Assembly (NCBI GenBank): GCA_006937955.1
Contig: SSNP01000082.1
Location: forward strand, 2,407,683-2,471,682
Length of the DNA: 64,000 nt
Direction: 5' to 3'
Source of the DNA: Pachypanchax playfairii
Taxonomy: Eukaryota; Chordata; Actinopteri; Cyprinodontiformes; Aplocheilidae
The stretch's first letter is position 1; each line of letters opens with the position of its first letter. The notes under the pieces are model-generated. The model had not been told where the DNA came from. It worked only from the letters and a program-made list of their open reading frames with translations, and did no database searches. Positions 54,789 to 64,000 of this stretch are shown here, one piece after another. Made by a program: the position numbers and the translations under genes.

Positions 54789-56010
54789 GTGCTGCCCCCA
54801 GCGTTCAATGGTGTGATACAGTCACACGCAAAGGGAGAAGCAGCTCATTTTTTACAGGAAGAGATTTCTTCTTTATTGGAGAGAAGAATAAGAGCGGTGG
54901 TTTTTGCCAAAGAAGAGCAGCCGCGGGATAAAAGCAAGTCTAGACCTAAGGGCCTTGAACAAACACCTCAGGGCATACAGGTTCAGGAGGCTCACTCCCA
55001 CATCCCTACTGTGCTGCCTTCATCCAGGCAATTGGTTTGCATCGATCAACCTGATGGATGCGTATTTTCACATCCCAGTCTACCCTCCGCACAGGAAATA
55101 CCTGCAATTTGCATTTAAGGGTAAATGTTACTATCTGGTTACTGGTTACGGCTGTGGCACCGTTCAGGGGGCGGAGCATCCGGGTGGCCATGTACATAGA
55201 TGACTAGCTGACCGCTGCGCCGTCTCAGGAGAAAGCAGAATATCACATTGTGGTGCTATCAGAACACATACTGGCTCTGGGTTTCAAAATAAACATATAG
55301 AAGAGCTGTCTTCTACCATCCCAGAAAATCTCCTTCATCGACCTGCTGTTGGATTCAGCTCAGGCCAGAGTGAGGCTGACAAAGGAAACAATATAAGCCC
55401 TGACAGGCTGCCTGTTCCTGTTTCGCTGGAGGGTTCTAGTACATCCTTGGCTTTGCAGAAGGTTGGTGGGGCTGATGGCATCAGCCCTGGTGGTGATACC
55501 GCTAGGTTGCCTGCATATGAGAGGGATTCAGCGCTGGGTGGCAACCCAGGGGTTAAACACCTTCTCATCCCATAGGGTGAGAATCTCAGCAGCCAGTGTG
55601 GCTGCACTGTACCCCTGGAAAAATTAACACTTCCTTACTAAGGGTGTATACATGGGTGTGGTACAGAGCAGGAAAGTTGTGCTTCCCATGACAGGGTGGG
55701 GGGGCATCTTTGAGTGGCGAACAATAAATAGATCCTGGAGCCCTCAGGTTAACATAAATTATTTGAAGCTATTGGCTGTTTGCCTCACACTGAAGCATTT
55801 CCTTCCTCTCTTGAGGGGAAATCATGTGTTGTCAGGACAGACAACACCACTGTTGTGGCTTATATCAACCGGCAGGGAGGACTCAGGTCCCTACGCCTGC
55901 ACCTGCTGGCTCACAGATTAATCATTTGGCGCAGTAGTTATTTTCTGTCACTGAGAGCCACTCATGTTACTGAGGCGCTAAAGTGAGGCGCAGACCTGGT
56001 CTCCAGGGAG
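54789..56010 (+). pseudogene. DIRS reverse transcriptase and RNase H, broken
   Basis: LDLRALNKHLRAYRFRRLTP, SINLMDAYFHIPVYPPHRKY and LQFAFKGKCYYLVTGYGCG are the fingers and motif A of DIRS RT; MYIDD is followed at once by a stop. RNase H pieces: TGWGGIFEW, INYLKLLAVCLTLKHFLPLL, RTDNTTVVAYINRQGGLRS. Frame changes at about 55.2, 55.6 and 55.8 kb. Confidence 0.85.
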
Positions 56011-56117
56011 AACCCCCTGTATGCAGACTGGAGACTACATCCTGAGGTGGTCAGGATGGTCTGGCAGCATTTGAGGCAGGCTTCGGTGGACCTGTTCGCC
56101 TAACAGGAGAAAACCCA

Positions 56118-57170
56118 GTGTCCCCTGTTCTTCACTTTGCACAATCAAGCTGCATCCCTGGGTGTGGATGCCTTCACTCACAGCTGGCCAAAACTCCTTT
56201 ATGCTTTTCCTCCAATAGCGTTAACATCCCCAACTCTGGCCAGACTCAGGAAGGAGGACCATTTGATGATCCTCATAGCACCTCACTGGTCATCAGAGCA
56301 CTGGCTGGCAGAGATAACGCAACTTGTTTGAATCGATCCAATGCGTTAGAGCTCCAGCGACGAGGTTACTGTATGATCAGAAGTGGTTGATCTTTGAAAA
56401 GTGGTGTGAAGCACATGAAATACCTTTTCAGTGTCCTGTGGGTACAGTTGTGGCCTTTTTAGAGGACATGATGGATAAAGGGAAAGCCTTTTCAAGTATT
56501 AAAGTTTATTTGGCTGCTATCTCAGCCTGCCATGTCAGTTTTCAGGGGAAAACCGTTGGACAGCATCCATTGGTGGGCAGGTTCATAAGTGGAGCCCATC
56601 GCCGGGTCCCTGTTAGTAAACCCCTGACTCCCTCATGGGACCTCCCTCTGGTTCTTTAGACTGGTTGATTCACCCTTTGAGTCATTAGAAGACAAGGATC
56701 ACAAATTTTTGACTCTGAACACTTCTCCTCCTGGCGATAGTCTCAGTCAAGCGTGTAGGTGAGCTACATGCCCTCTCTGTGCACCCTTAATTTTTTCAGT
56801 TCGCTGCATGAAAGAATAGAGTGACTCTGCGCCCCGATCCTGGTTTTACTCCAAAGGTACTGGGAACTTGCACACCAATAGAGTTTGTGTCGTTTGCTCC
56901 CCCACCTTTTGTGTCAGAAGGACAGCAGCGCCTGAATAATCTGGTTTCGAAGCAGAGAATTTCTCACTGGATTGCAGGAGCAATCACTCTGGCATATAAA
57001 AGCCCTTTTCCACCAACGAAATCGGCCCGTCATCGTTGTCTGACATCAAGGATGACTTGGTGTCCATCTCCTGGCGAGCTTCTCCGACCCACACAGAAGC
57101 CAGGCAGAGCTGCAGAGCTAACTGGCTAATCGCTCCACTCTGTCCTGTTTGCTCACTGGTCTTTCCCCAA
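56118..57170 (+). pseudogene. DIRS tyrosine recombinase region, broken
   Basis: Frame 56324-56659 reads RLLYDQKWLIFEKWCEAH, VVAFLEDMMDKGKAFSSIKV, YLAAISACHVSF and HPLVGRFISGAHR, the N-terminal core-binding part of DIRS tyrosine recombinases. The following catalytic part is broken by stops (56659 onwards) and the Arg-His-Arg-Tyr set cannot be followed. It would have circularised and inserted the element. Confidence 0.78.
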
Positions 57171-57259
57171 AAATAGCTTACATTTCATTGTACCACTTCC
57201 ATGTTTGCGGTCTGTATTTGTACTTTCATGGTCCGGTAGTCACATTTGAGATTTTAAGT

Positions 57260-57472
57260 CAGGGGTATGGAATCCTGGTCCTCGAGAGCTGCTATCCTAC
57301 ATGTTTTGGTGTTTTCCCTGTTCCAACACAGTTGATTCTCCTGATCAGCAGCTCATCGAGCTCTGCAGAAGCCTGTTAATCACCTGCTGATTAAAATCAT
57401 GTGTGTTGGAACTGGGAAAACACTAAAACATGTAGGATTGCGGCTCTCGAGGACCAGGATTCCCTACCCCTG
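57260..57472. mobile_element. hAT MITE, 213 bp, with perfect 8-bp target duplication
   Basis: CAGGGGTATGGAATCCTGGT at the left; the right end's complement is CAGGGGTAGGGAATCCTGGT. Both continue CCTCGAGAG. TTTTAAGT lies on both sides (57252-57259, 57473-57480). Non-coding. Confidence 0.96.
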
Positions 57473-57593
57473 TTTTAAGTTATTGCTGACACCTTGAATA
57501 TTGTAAACAAGCCACCATTGTTGCTGGCTGAGAGATCAAATACCTGACATCACATCACATGATCACAGTCAGGCACAGTGGCTACCACTATGT

Positions 57594-58030
57594 AGGTAGT
57601 TGTGTCACTGGTATCAGTTTACTGGACCAATCAGTATACGGGTGGGCGGGCTGGACAACTTTGGCCTAGTGTACTGGGCTACTCCTGGGGTCTGGATGGG
57701 TCGGGCATGTCTGGTCCTGGGCCGGTGGCTGGGGGATTGCGGCTCGCACTGCACTGGGCTCTGTCGATCTCTGCCTGGTGTGGTGGCTGCATCCTTGTTG
57801 GTGTGGCTGGGGGCGGCCTTGGAGACTCAGGGATCTTGTGCTTGCTCCCTGATCCTGATCTGGTCGGTGGGAGCTGGGGTCCAATGGGGGACCAGCCAGG
57901 GTCCTGGCCCCTCAATGGCGTAGGGGCCCCTGCTGCTCTTAGCACCCAGGCAGTAACATACAGCGCTAGAGACCGAGGGGCCAGGACTTGGGGCGGGGTG
58001 AGTGCATGGGGGGCTGTGAAAACCACACTC
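57594..58030 (+). repeat. Dispersed repeat related to 33838-34110
   Basis: GTAGGTAGTTGTGTCACTGG and CAGTTTACTGGACCAATCAG match the repeat at 33838. The GC-rich body has open frames but no motif that I recognise. Possibly part of a LINE. Confidence 0.5.
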
Positions 58031-58304
58031 TAGCTACACTGTACCCTTTCCGTGCAATCATTCCACATGATAAATAAACATAAACATAAACACACCACGC
58101 ATGGTTGCATACAAACACTAGTATGTGTATATTTACAAATAAACATGGACATGCAAATGAGCACTATAGACACATCGGTACACAGAGACTGAAAACTACA
58201 CACACTGATACATGCAGAGCCCCAACACATACACTATAACAAACACAAGCACACAGACACTTAATACGTGTACATCAACACAAACAAATGCACGCATATG
58301 CACG
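58031..58304. repeat. CA-rich low-complexity sequence
   Basis: Interrupted ACACA, AAACACA and ACATA motifs up to the LTR at 58305. No gene. Confidence 0.75.
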
Positions 58305-58670
58305 TGTTAAGAAGCAATACGTTTTTTGTATTTAAGTAAAGATTGTTAATTCAAGACTGGAAATGTATTGTCAGATAGGAAATAATTGTTTATTACCCTC
58401 AGGGTGTGTCCTCTGTGTCAGCCATTTTGATGCAGCTAAAGAGGAAGCCCGCCTCAAATGCAGCCTTTTTATGGGCAGTATGGCTGAGGTGATCGGCCAA
58501 ACTGAATTGGAGGCGGGGTCTAAAGGTATATAGGTGGACTGCTGGGTGCAGCAGAGAGATTTTTTTTGTTTGTTGGACCAGAAGAAAATATACAGTTTTG
58601 TTCTCATTTGCTCTTCAACCAAGTCAGCATGTCGAGTCCTTTTTTCCTCACTACACTTCACTGTGTAACA
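58305..58670 (+). repeat. 5' LTR of the Gmr1-like element
   Basis: TGTTAAGAAGCAATACG start, CACTGTGTAACA end (TGTTA/TAACA inverted ends), 366 bp. A TATA-like GGTATATAGG is at about 58523. It is followed after one base by a TGG-starting primer site. Confidence 0.75.
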
Positions 58671-58671
58671 G

Positions 58672-58689
58672 TGGTGCCAGAAGTGGGAT
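58672..58689 (+). other. Putative tRNA primer-binding site
   Basis: TGGTGCCAGAAGTGGGAT, one base after the LTR end. It starts with TGG as a site complementary to a tRNA 3' CCA end should. The tRNA was not identified. Confidence 0.6.
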
Positions 58690-58694
58690 GTGAA

Positions 58695-59975
58695 ATGAGA
58701 GGACTAGGACATGGAAGACCCAGTGAGACAAAGAGAAGCCCCCTTGCTGACATGGAAGAAGAAGAAGGTGGAACAGTGGAGGAGCCAGATTCACCTCCTG
58801 AAGGAGTCACTGGTGGTGAGGATTTTGAACCAGTGGTACGACCTAAGCAGACTACAGTTGGTGCTGTGAGTAAAGAACTTTCGAAACCAGATATATTTGA
58901 GGAAATGAGAGCGTTTGTGCAGCGTTCAAAGCTAACTGAAGCCAGACTGTTTGAGCAGATTAAACAGTTGAGTGATACCATACCAAAACTGCAGCATGAG
59001 CTATACTCTAAACCTCCTGAGCCTTCTGTGCAGACTGACACTTCTTTGACAGCAGCTTTTCCAAAGCGAGAGGTCCATCTGCCCCAGGGGTCAGCAGGAG
59101 AGCCACCTCAAGGAGCTCTTGGACACCCAGCTGAACCTCAATCTCCATTACAACTGCCTGCACAACCTGAGCTGCAGATGGCACAAGGTGCTCCAGCACA
59201 AAGAGTGGACAGGATCTGTGGAGGTGAACCTAGAATACCTGATTTCAAGGAAGGTGAGTATCCTGAGAGCTTCTTTGTACGATTTGAGCACATAGCTAAG
59301 GCATGGGGATGGCAACCAGCTGAATGGGCTGCTAGAATAGTCACATTGCTGACTGGAAAAGCTCTTGAGGCTTATGCAGGCATGGATGAAGATCAGTCTG
59401 ATTCACATGATGCTATTAAAGCTGCTGTGTTTTCTAAGTTCAATGTGACAGAGGAGACCTACAGATACCGGTTTCGAAGCACCAGTGTACCTGTGGGAGA
59501 GACTGTACGGGAAACCTACAATTGTATAAAGGGACTCTACAAGCGGTGGATGCGGCCTGACAGTCGCAGTAAAGAAGAGATTGGAGAAACTATCATCTTG
59601 GAGCAGTATCTGCGTGTGCTTCAACCAGACGTCCGCACCTGGGTGAAAGAGAACAATCCCAAGACAGCAGAGGAAGCAGCAAATCTGGCTGAACGTTACC
59701 TAGCTGCTCACCGGGAATCAGCAAAGTCAAGGACTGCTGTGGGAAGACCAAGGTTTGTGGAGGTTAAACCTCCAGATATACCTAGTGTGGAAAGCTTGGA
59801 CATTAAAGGTGGTAAGAAGCCTAATTATTCCAGTCCAAAGTTTAATCTCATTTGTTATCACTGTCAGCAGCCTGGTCACAAAGCTTCTTTGTGTCCCCTA
59901 AGGAAACCAAAAATGGTTATGAGCTATGTGTGGTACCTGCCAAACAACATGATCAGGAACTGTCTGATAGTTTGA
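58695..59975 (+). CDS. gag: Gmr1-like gag with SCAN-like capsid segment
   Basis: The frame is open from inside the LTR; Met 58695, just after the primer site, is the likelier start (about 426 codons). It has an acidic N-terminus (MEEEEGGTVEEPD), a Pro/Gln-rich middle, and a region at about residues 250-345 with ETYRYRFRSTSVPVGETVRE, TYNCIKGLYKRWMRP, EEIGETIILEQYLRVLQPD and EEAANLAERYLAAHR, which has the pattern of a SCAN domain. A CCHC zinc knuckle (CYHCQQPGHKASLC) is near the end. SCAN domains of vertebrate zinc-finger proteins are thought to derive from Gmr1-like gag, which fits. The frame is intact. Confidence 0.85.
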   Translation: MRGLGHGRPSETKRSPLADMEEEEGGTVEEPDSPPEGVTGGEDFEPVVRPKQTTVGAVSKELSKPDIFEEMRAFVQRSKLTEARLFEQIKQLSDTIPKLQHELYSKPPEPSVQTDTSLTAAFPKREVHLPQGSAGEPPQGALGHPAEPQSPLQLPAQPELQMAQGAPAQRVDRICGGEPRIPDFKEGEYPESFFVRFEHIAKAWGWQPAEWAARIVTLLTGKALEAYAGMDEDQSDSHDAIKAAVFSKFNVTEETYRYRFRSTSVPVGETVRETYNCIKGLYKRWMRPDSRSKEEIGETIILEQYLRVLQPDVRTWVKENNPKTAEEAANLAERYLAAHRESAKSRTAVGRPRFVEVKPPDIPSVESLDIKGGKKPNYSSPKFNLICYHCQQPGHKASLCPLRKPKMVMSYVWYLPNNMIRNCLIV

Positions 59976-60793
59976 TTCCACATAAGCATATGGTGGAGGT
60001 GAAAGTAAATGGCAGAGCAGTAAAGGCTATAGCTGACACTGGTAGTTCACAAACTTTGGTAAAATTGTCTATGTTGAACAATGTACTGCCTGACTTCAAT
60101 AGGCCTGTAAACATTACCTGTGTCCATGGATGTCAGAAAGATTACCCTACTGCAGATGTTACCATAGAAGTAGAGGGCCAAGTCTTTATGTTAACTGTTG
60201 GGGTTTTGAACCAGTTAGCATATGATGTCGTTTTTGGGGAAGACTTGCCAATCTTAGACAGCTTGGTTCACCAGAACTCTGCGGCATTATCCTGTGCAGT
60301 CATTACTCGAGCCATGAAAAAGGGTTTAGAGCCACTGCCAGATGCAGAGGATGGTTTGTATGAAGGGGGGAGTAAACCCAGGAAAACAAAAAAACAAAGG
60401 AGACAGGAGAAAAACAAGCACAAGGGTAGGTCAAAACTTGCTAAACCTGCCTTGCCTATTACTTCATCTATTGATCTTCAGTGGCAAATACCCAATAACT
60501 TTAAAGAAAGCCAAGAAAATGATCCTTCTTTAAAACCTCTTTTTCTCAAAGCCAATAAAGTAGATGAATTAAGTGCTGTGGGGGTCAAAAGTTTAGATAG
60601 AGAACCTTTTATCGTAAAGGATAAACTTTTGTATCTTGCTGATGTTGAGGAACCCAGACTGGTGGTGCCTAAAGAGTACCGTTCAGTAATCTTACAATTT
60701 GGTCACACTGTACCTTGGTCAGGGTATCTCGGACAGACCAAGACATATTGCTCAGCGGTTCTATTGGCCAGGACTGTACAAAGATGTTGCTGA
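59852..60793 (+). CDS. pol: Gmr1-like protease and integrase zinc finger (pol 5' part)
   Basis: Overlaps gag in the -1 frame. Contains KAIADTGSSQTLVKLS (aspartic protease DTG) and YDVVFGEDLPILD (flap/ILG-like), a basic linker, then the integrase zinc-finger start LQFGHTVPWSGYLGQTKTY. The second zinc-finger His is Tyr (GYLG). The frame is lost after about 60735; the CHxC part is in the next frame. The first Met shown need not be used if pol is made by frameshifting. Confidence 0.8.
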   Translation: MLSLSAAWSQSFFVSPKETKNGYELCVVPAKQHDQELSDSLIPHKHMVEVKVNGRAVKAIADTGSSQTLVKLSMLNNVLPDFNRPVNITCVHGCQKDYPTADVTIEVEGQVFMLTVGVLNQLAYDVVFGEDLPILDSLVHQNSAALSCAVITRAMKKGLEPLPDAEDGLYEGGSKPRKTKKQRRQEKNKHKGRSKLAKPALPITSSIDLQWQIPNNFKESQENDPSLKPLFLKANKVDELSAVGVKSLDREPFIVKDKLLYLADVEEPRLVVPKEYRSVILQFGHTVPWSGYLGQTKTYCSAVLLARTVQRCC

Positions 60794-61700
60794 TTATTGC
60801 AAAACCTGTCATGACTGTCAACTAGTTGCTCCCACAAGAGTGTCAGACAGAGCCCAGCTACAATGTTTACCAATAATGGATGTACCTTATAAGAGAATAG
60901 CCATGGATATCATCGGTCCATTACCCAAGAGCAGTAGTGGGCCTAAATTTGCATTAGTCATTTGTGATTATGCAACCAGATATCCAGATGTTTATCCATT
61001 ACGTTCCCTTCAGGTCAAACACATTGTCCGGTGTTTGGTAGATCTTTTTTCCAGAGTTGGCATCCCAGAGGAGATTCTAACAGATCAAGGTACTAGTTTC
61101 ATGTCACACTTGATCAAAACCCTGTATAACCAACTTGGTGTCAAAGGTATTCGAACATCTCCATACCATCCAGAAACAGACGGGTTAGTGGAACGATTTA
61201 ATGGTACCCTGAAACAAATGTTAAGAAAGTTTATTAATGACACTGGTAAAAACTGGGATAAATGGTTGCCTTTTCTCTTGTTTACCTATAGATAAGTACC
61301 ACAGGCTTCAACTGGTTTTTCTCCTTTTGAACTTCTCTATGGAAGACAGGTCAGAGGCCCTTTGGGCATGTTGAGGGAGAGCTGGGTGGCTGGAGTGGCA
61401 CAGGCATCTGCAGAAGTGGCTTCACCAACAAACATAGTCTCCTACATACTACAAATAAGAGACAGACTGGAAACATACAGGGAAAGGGTTAAAGACCATA
61501 TGCAAAAGGTACAACACAAACAAAAGGTATGGTATGACAAACATGCCCTTGAAAGAGAGCTAAAAACTGACCAGAAAGTTTTGATACTTCTGCCGACTGG
61601 ACCAAGTAAGCTACTAGCTAAATGGCAAGGACCCTACACTGTGGGTAGAAAAACAGGTCCAGTGACATATGAAATTATCTGTCCAGACAAACAAAAGTCA
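60699..61700 (+). pseudogene. pol: Gmr1-like integrase core, frameshifted and with TAA
   Basis: RFYWPGLYKDVADYCKTC and HDCQ complete the zinc finger. Core motifs: IAMDIIGPLP (first D), EILTDQGTSFMSHL (second D), SPYHPETDGLVERFNGTLKQ (E). All three catalytic residues are present. TAA at 61293-61295 follows LLFTYR; the frame then continues (VPQASTGFSPFELLYGR). The C-terminal part has KVWYDKHALER and KLLAKWQGPYTVGRKTG. Because of the two lesions this copy is probably not functional. Confidence 0.87.
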
Positions 61701-62049
61701 AAGCAAGTGCTTCATTTGAATCTGCTAAAAGAATATCATGACAGAAATGTTCCAGGACCAGCTGTGAAGCAGATCCTGATGGTTCAAGATGTTCAACCAG
61801 AAGACAGTGGCCTTTTGGAGATTGGGGAAGAGGAGATGAGTCCATCCAGAGATGCAGCAAAAGCTAAAGCAGCTCCTGAGCATCTGACTGAAGATCAGTG
61901 GCATCAGCTGAATGAGGTGAAGCAATCTTTTCCATCTCTCTTCTCGGATGTACAAGGGCGAACTTATGTCATAACACATAAAATAACCTTGAAAGAAGTT
62001 AAACCTGTACGTCTCAAGCCTTACAGGATTCCGGAACGAATGGTGGAGC
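61701..62049 (+). pseudogene. pol: Gmr1-like RT N-terminus, interrupted
   Basis: After the integrase, LNLLKEYHDR, then HQLNEVKQSFPSLFSDVQGR, THKITLKEVKPVRLK and PYRIPERMVE. This is the start of a Ty3/gypsy RT lying downstream of integrase. At 62050 it runs into the LTR of another element. Confidence 0.8.
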
Positions 62050-62905
62050 TGTCATGGTGCAGTTACCAGGGGGGTTTGTTTTGAGCTCCAAGTGCGACCC
62101 AACTCCAAACACACAGCGAGAAACAGGTTTAGGCGATTAACAGTGTTTAATATGTACAGTGCTCCAAATACAAACAAGTGTAAACTGTACAGTAGAAGAT
62201 AACTCAGGACGGGAACTGGTGCGGGACAGGAACGGTCCTGGTTGAGAGAGAGAGAGGTTAGTGACAGGCGGAGAGACCAGCTGCGGTGTGCGGGGATCGT
62301 GCTCTTTAAACTCACGGGGACGTGATGCCGTGCTGCCGTGAGGAGGGATCCGGAGGTGCTGCCACAGGGGTGGTGGTCCAGGCTGTCAGGGAAAAGCGAG
62401 GAGGTCCGGGTCCGTGTGCTGTACGTGTGCAGGCGTGACTGCAGCAGGGTGACAGCAGCGTGCTGACCGGGACGGCGTGTATCCAGAGGAGACCAGAGAC
62501 AGACTGTGAGCCAGAGGGAAGAAGCTGGTTGCGAGCTCTCGCAACTGAGCTTGTGGAGTCCGTGGTGCCAGTCCTCACTGGAGGCGGGTCGACTACCGCA
62601 CTGAGGCACTGGTGACTGGAGAGACACTCCAGGACACGGGACTGAGGTTAGAGGAAGAGAAGGCAAGTTAATCACAACACTAATAATCTCTGGCATGTAA
62701 TGCTCTCTGGCCACTCTGTTACCACGGGAAGTTAGTGGAACAAACTGGCGTCTGTCTGTGGTTCCTCCTCTGCTTAAGTACCCAGCTCTCCTGAGCTGGG
62801 TAATGATCCACACCTGAGTCCAATGATCCCTGCTGACACGCCCTGCAAACAATTAAGCACACGGAGAAACACACACACCACCCACCAGCAGCACAGATCC
62901 TGACA
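62050..62905 (-). repeat. 3' LTR of the second chromovirus (856 bp)
   Basis: The minus strand runs TGTCAGGATCTGTGCTGCTG to ACCATGACA. The palindrome CCCAGCTCTCCTGAGCTGGG (plus-strand spelling) is at 62781-62800. Confidence 0.95.
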
Positions 62906-62917
62906 GTACCCCCCCCC

Positions 62918-64000
62918 TTAACGGACGCCTCCTGGCGGCCGACCCAGTGATCCCACACCTGAAAAAGACAAACGGTTAGTAGGGACCCTACGCTGAGACG
63001 GGGCGGAGGATGGGGACGAGGAGGGCCTGGCAGGGATGGAGGAGGTGGAGGTGGTGGCAACGGATGATGATGAGGTGGATGCAGATGCTCTCTCGAAGTC
63101 AGTGATGAGGGATGGGTCGAGTATGGCGGACCGGGGAATCCAAGACCGGTCCTCGAGGCCATATCCCTCCCAGTCTACAAGGTACTGACACCCACGGCCC
63201 CGAGGACGGACTCCCACGATCCTACGCACAGTGAAGGCGGGATATCCATCAATGATGCGGGGCGGAGGGGGCGGTGTGTCAGCGTTGAGGTGACTGGTGT
63301 GAACTGGCTTGATTTGAGAGACGTGGAAGACGGGATGGATCCTGAAGTTTGAGGGCAGCTTGAGTTTAACCGTTGTGGGGCTGATCACGGCTTCCACCTC
63401 GTAGGGGCCCAGGAACCTGGGGGCTAACTTCCTGTTAGCCGCCTTGAACGGGAAGTCCTGAGCAGATAACCAGACTCTCTGTCCTGCCATATATGTGGGT
63501 GCCGGGATCCTCTTCTTGTCCGCCCGACGCTTGTTCTGGGCGGCAGTCCTCTGGAGGGCGTCGTGGGTCGCGGTCCATATCCTGCGGACCTTACGGAGAT
63601 GGCCCTGTACAGAGGAGATAAGAGGATCCGGGTGAGAGTCTGGTAGGAGAGAGGGTTGGAAGCCGTGACATACCTCAAACGGGGAGAGTCCCGTGGCAGT
63701 GGAGACGTGCGTGTTATGCGCATACTCGACCCAAGGGAGGTGAAGTGACCAGGAGGTGGGGTTTAAAGAGCACACACACCGAAGCTGGTTTTCGATCTCT
63801 TGGTTGAGTCGCTCGCACTGACCATTGGTTTGAGGATGGTAGCCTGACGTGAGTTTCGGTTTGGATCCCAGAGCAGTGCAGAAGTCCCTCCAGACCCGTG
63901 AAATGAATTGTGGCCCCCTGTCAGACAGAATTTCCAGTGGTATGCCGTGGAGACGGACCACATGTTGCACCAACAGCTTCGCAGTTTCCTGGGCAGAGGG
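62918..64000 (-). CDS. pol: Second chromovirus pol, C-terminal part (integrase, chromodomain)
   Basis: Open minus-strand frame entering from the right edge. Integrase core ILSDRGPQFISRVW and GYHPQTNGQCERLNQE, then LAPRFLGPYEVEAVI, and a chromodomain QYLVDWEGYGLEDRSWIP. Nearly identical to the same part of the copy at 41320-44859 (differences such as LRSK/LGSK and YTAG/YMAG), showing recent activity of the family. No stop before the end at 62918. Confidence 0.94.
   Translation of the reverse strand, partial: PSAQETAKLLVQHVVRLHGIPLEILSDRGPQFISRVWRDFCTALGSKPKLTSGYHPQTNGQCERLNQEIENQLRCVCSLNPTSWSLHLPWVEYAHNTHVSTATGLSPFEVCHGFQPSLLPDSHPDPLISSVQGHLRKVRRIWTATHDALQRTAAQNKRRADKKRIPAPTYMAGQRVWLSAQDFPFKAANRKLAPRFLGPYEVEAVISPTTVKLKLPSNFRIHPVFHVSQIKPVHTSHLNADTPPPPPRIIDGYPAFTVRRIVGVRPRGRGCQYLVDWEGYGLEDRSWIPRSAILDPSLITDFERASASTSSSSVATTSTSSIPARPSSSPSSAPSQRRVPTNRLSFSGVGSLGRPPGGVR

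Larger units (their letters stand above)
52150..57170 (+). mobile_element. DIRS-type retrotransposon, heavily decayed
   Basis: The plus strand carries a gag-like region, an RT/RNase H region and a tyrosine-recombinase region in that order, the DIRS layout, with no integrase. Many stops and frameshifts. Outer inverted repeats were not defined, so the ends are approximate. Confidence 0.85.
58305..62049 (+). mobile_element. Gmr1-like Ty3/gypsy element, interrupted
   Basis: LTR, then gag, protease, integrase and only then the start of RT. This integrase-before-RT order is the hallmark of the Gmr1 group, first described in cod, and differs from normal Ty3/gypsy. The element is cut at 62050 by a minus-strand chromovirus, so the rest of RT, RNase H and the 3' LTR lie beyond it or are lost. 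Two coding lesions are visible (about 60735 and 61293). Confidence 0.85.
62050..64000 (-). mobile_element. Second chromovirus copy, minus strand, runs off the window
   Basis: Same family as 40136-45729, inserted inside the Gmr1-like RT. The 3' LTR and the last part of pol are in the window. The target duplication cannot be checked because the other end is outside. Confidence 0.95.

Noticed and set aside
57600..58033. Gly/Trp-rich overlapping ORFs
   Set aside because: Low-complexity GC-rich repeat shared with 33838-34110; no domain.

Overview
The window looks like teleost fish DNA. Host signals are the 3' ends of pik3c2g and a PLC-zeta/delta-like gene, plus a copied piece of dlx5a. The mobile DNA has a typical fish mix: L2-like LINEs, a DIRS element, Tc1/mariner, hAT, THAP-bearing and Harbinger-like elements, Ty3/gypsy chromoviruses and a Gmr1-like element. 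No bacterial, phage or CRISPR features were seen. Reading was by eye and translation only, so family names rest on motif recognition.

Layout. 1-2.25 kb: last two exons and 3'UTR of a class II PI3-kinase gamma gene (+). 2.3-23.5 kb: scattered PLC exons, with C2 exons on the minus strand at 2.3-2.8 kb and X-domain exons on the minus strand at 16.4, 20.2 (the same exon duplicated) and 23.5 kb. X-Y linker and Y-domain exons lie on the PLUS strand at 12.6 and 14.0/14.4 kb, with a premature stop and a frameshift. The two host genes meet tail to tail, with poly(A) signals about 35 bp apart. The same stretch holds an L2-like LINE (3.1-6.3 kb), LINE tails and MITEs. It also has three N gaps (11,217; 14,201; 17,114), each flanked by a near-identical duplicated contig end, which is best read as two haplotypes assembled in tandem.

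24-28.4 kb is a nest of DNA transposons, including a THAP-domain element with a LINE inside it. 29.7-31.3 kb is a Tc1-like transposon with one nonsense codon. 35.35-37.4 kb is an inverted-repeat composite of two MITE families. 37.7-38.5 kb is a dead Tc1-like copy. 40.1-45.7 kb is a Ty3/gypsy chromovirus with an intact pol frame but a damaged 5' end; a second copy (minus strand) starts at 62.05 kb.

46.6-48.1 kb is a hAT-type element, with terminal inverted repeats and a perfect 8-bp target duplication, carrying a copy of the start of dlx5a and probably its 5'UTR/promoter. 48.65-49.5 kb is a solo LTR with a 5-bp target duplication, ending 16 bp before the start codon of a 689-codon single-frame coiled-coil gene (49.5-51.6 kb). 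That gene has seven internal repeats and a basic, cysteine-containing tail. 52-57.2 kb is a degenerate DIRS retrotransposon, followed by a 213-bp hAT MITE. 58.3-62.05 kb is a Gmr1-like Ty3/gypsy element with integrase before reverse transcriptase and a SCAN-like gag segment, interrupted by the second chromovirus.

Only the PI3K gene end, possibly the PLC C2 exons, and the coiled-coil gene are plausible functional host coding sequence. Nearly everything else is mobile DNA.
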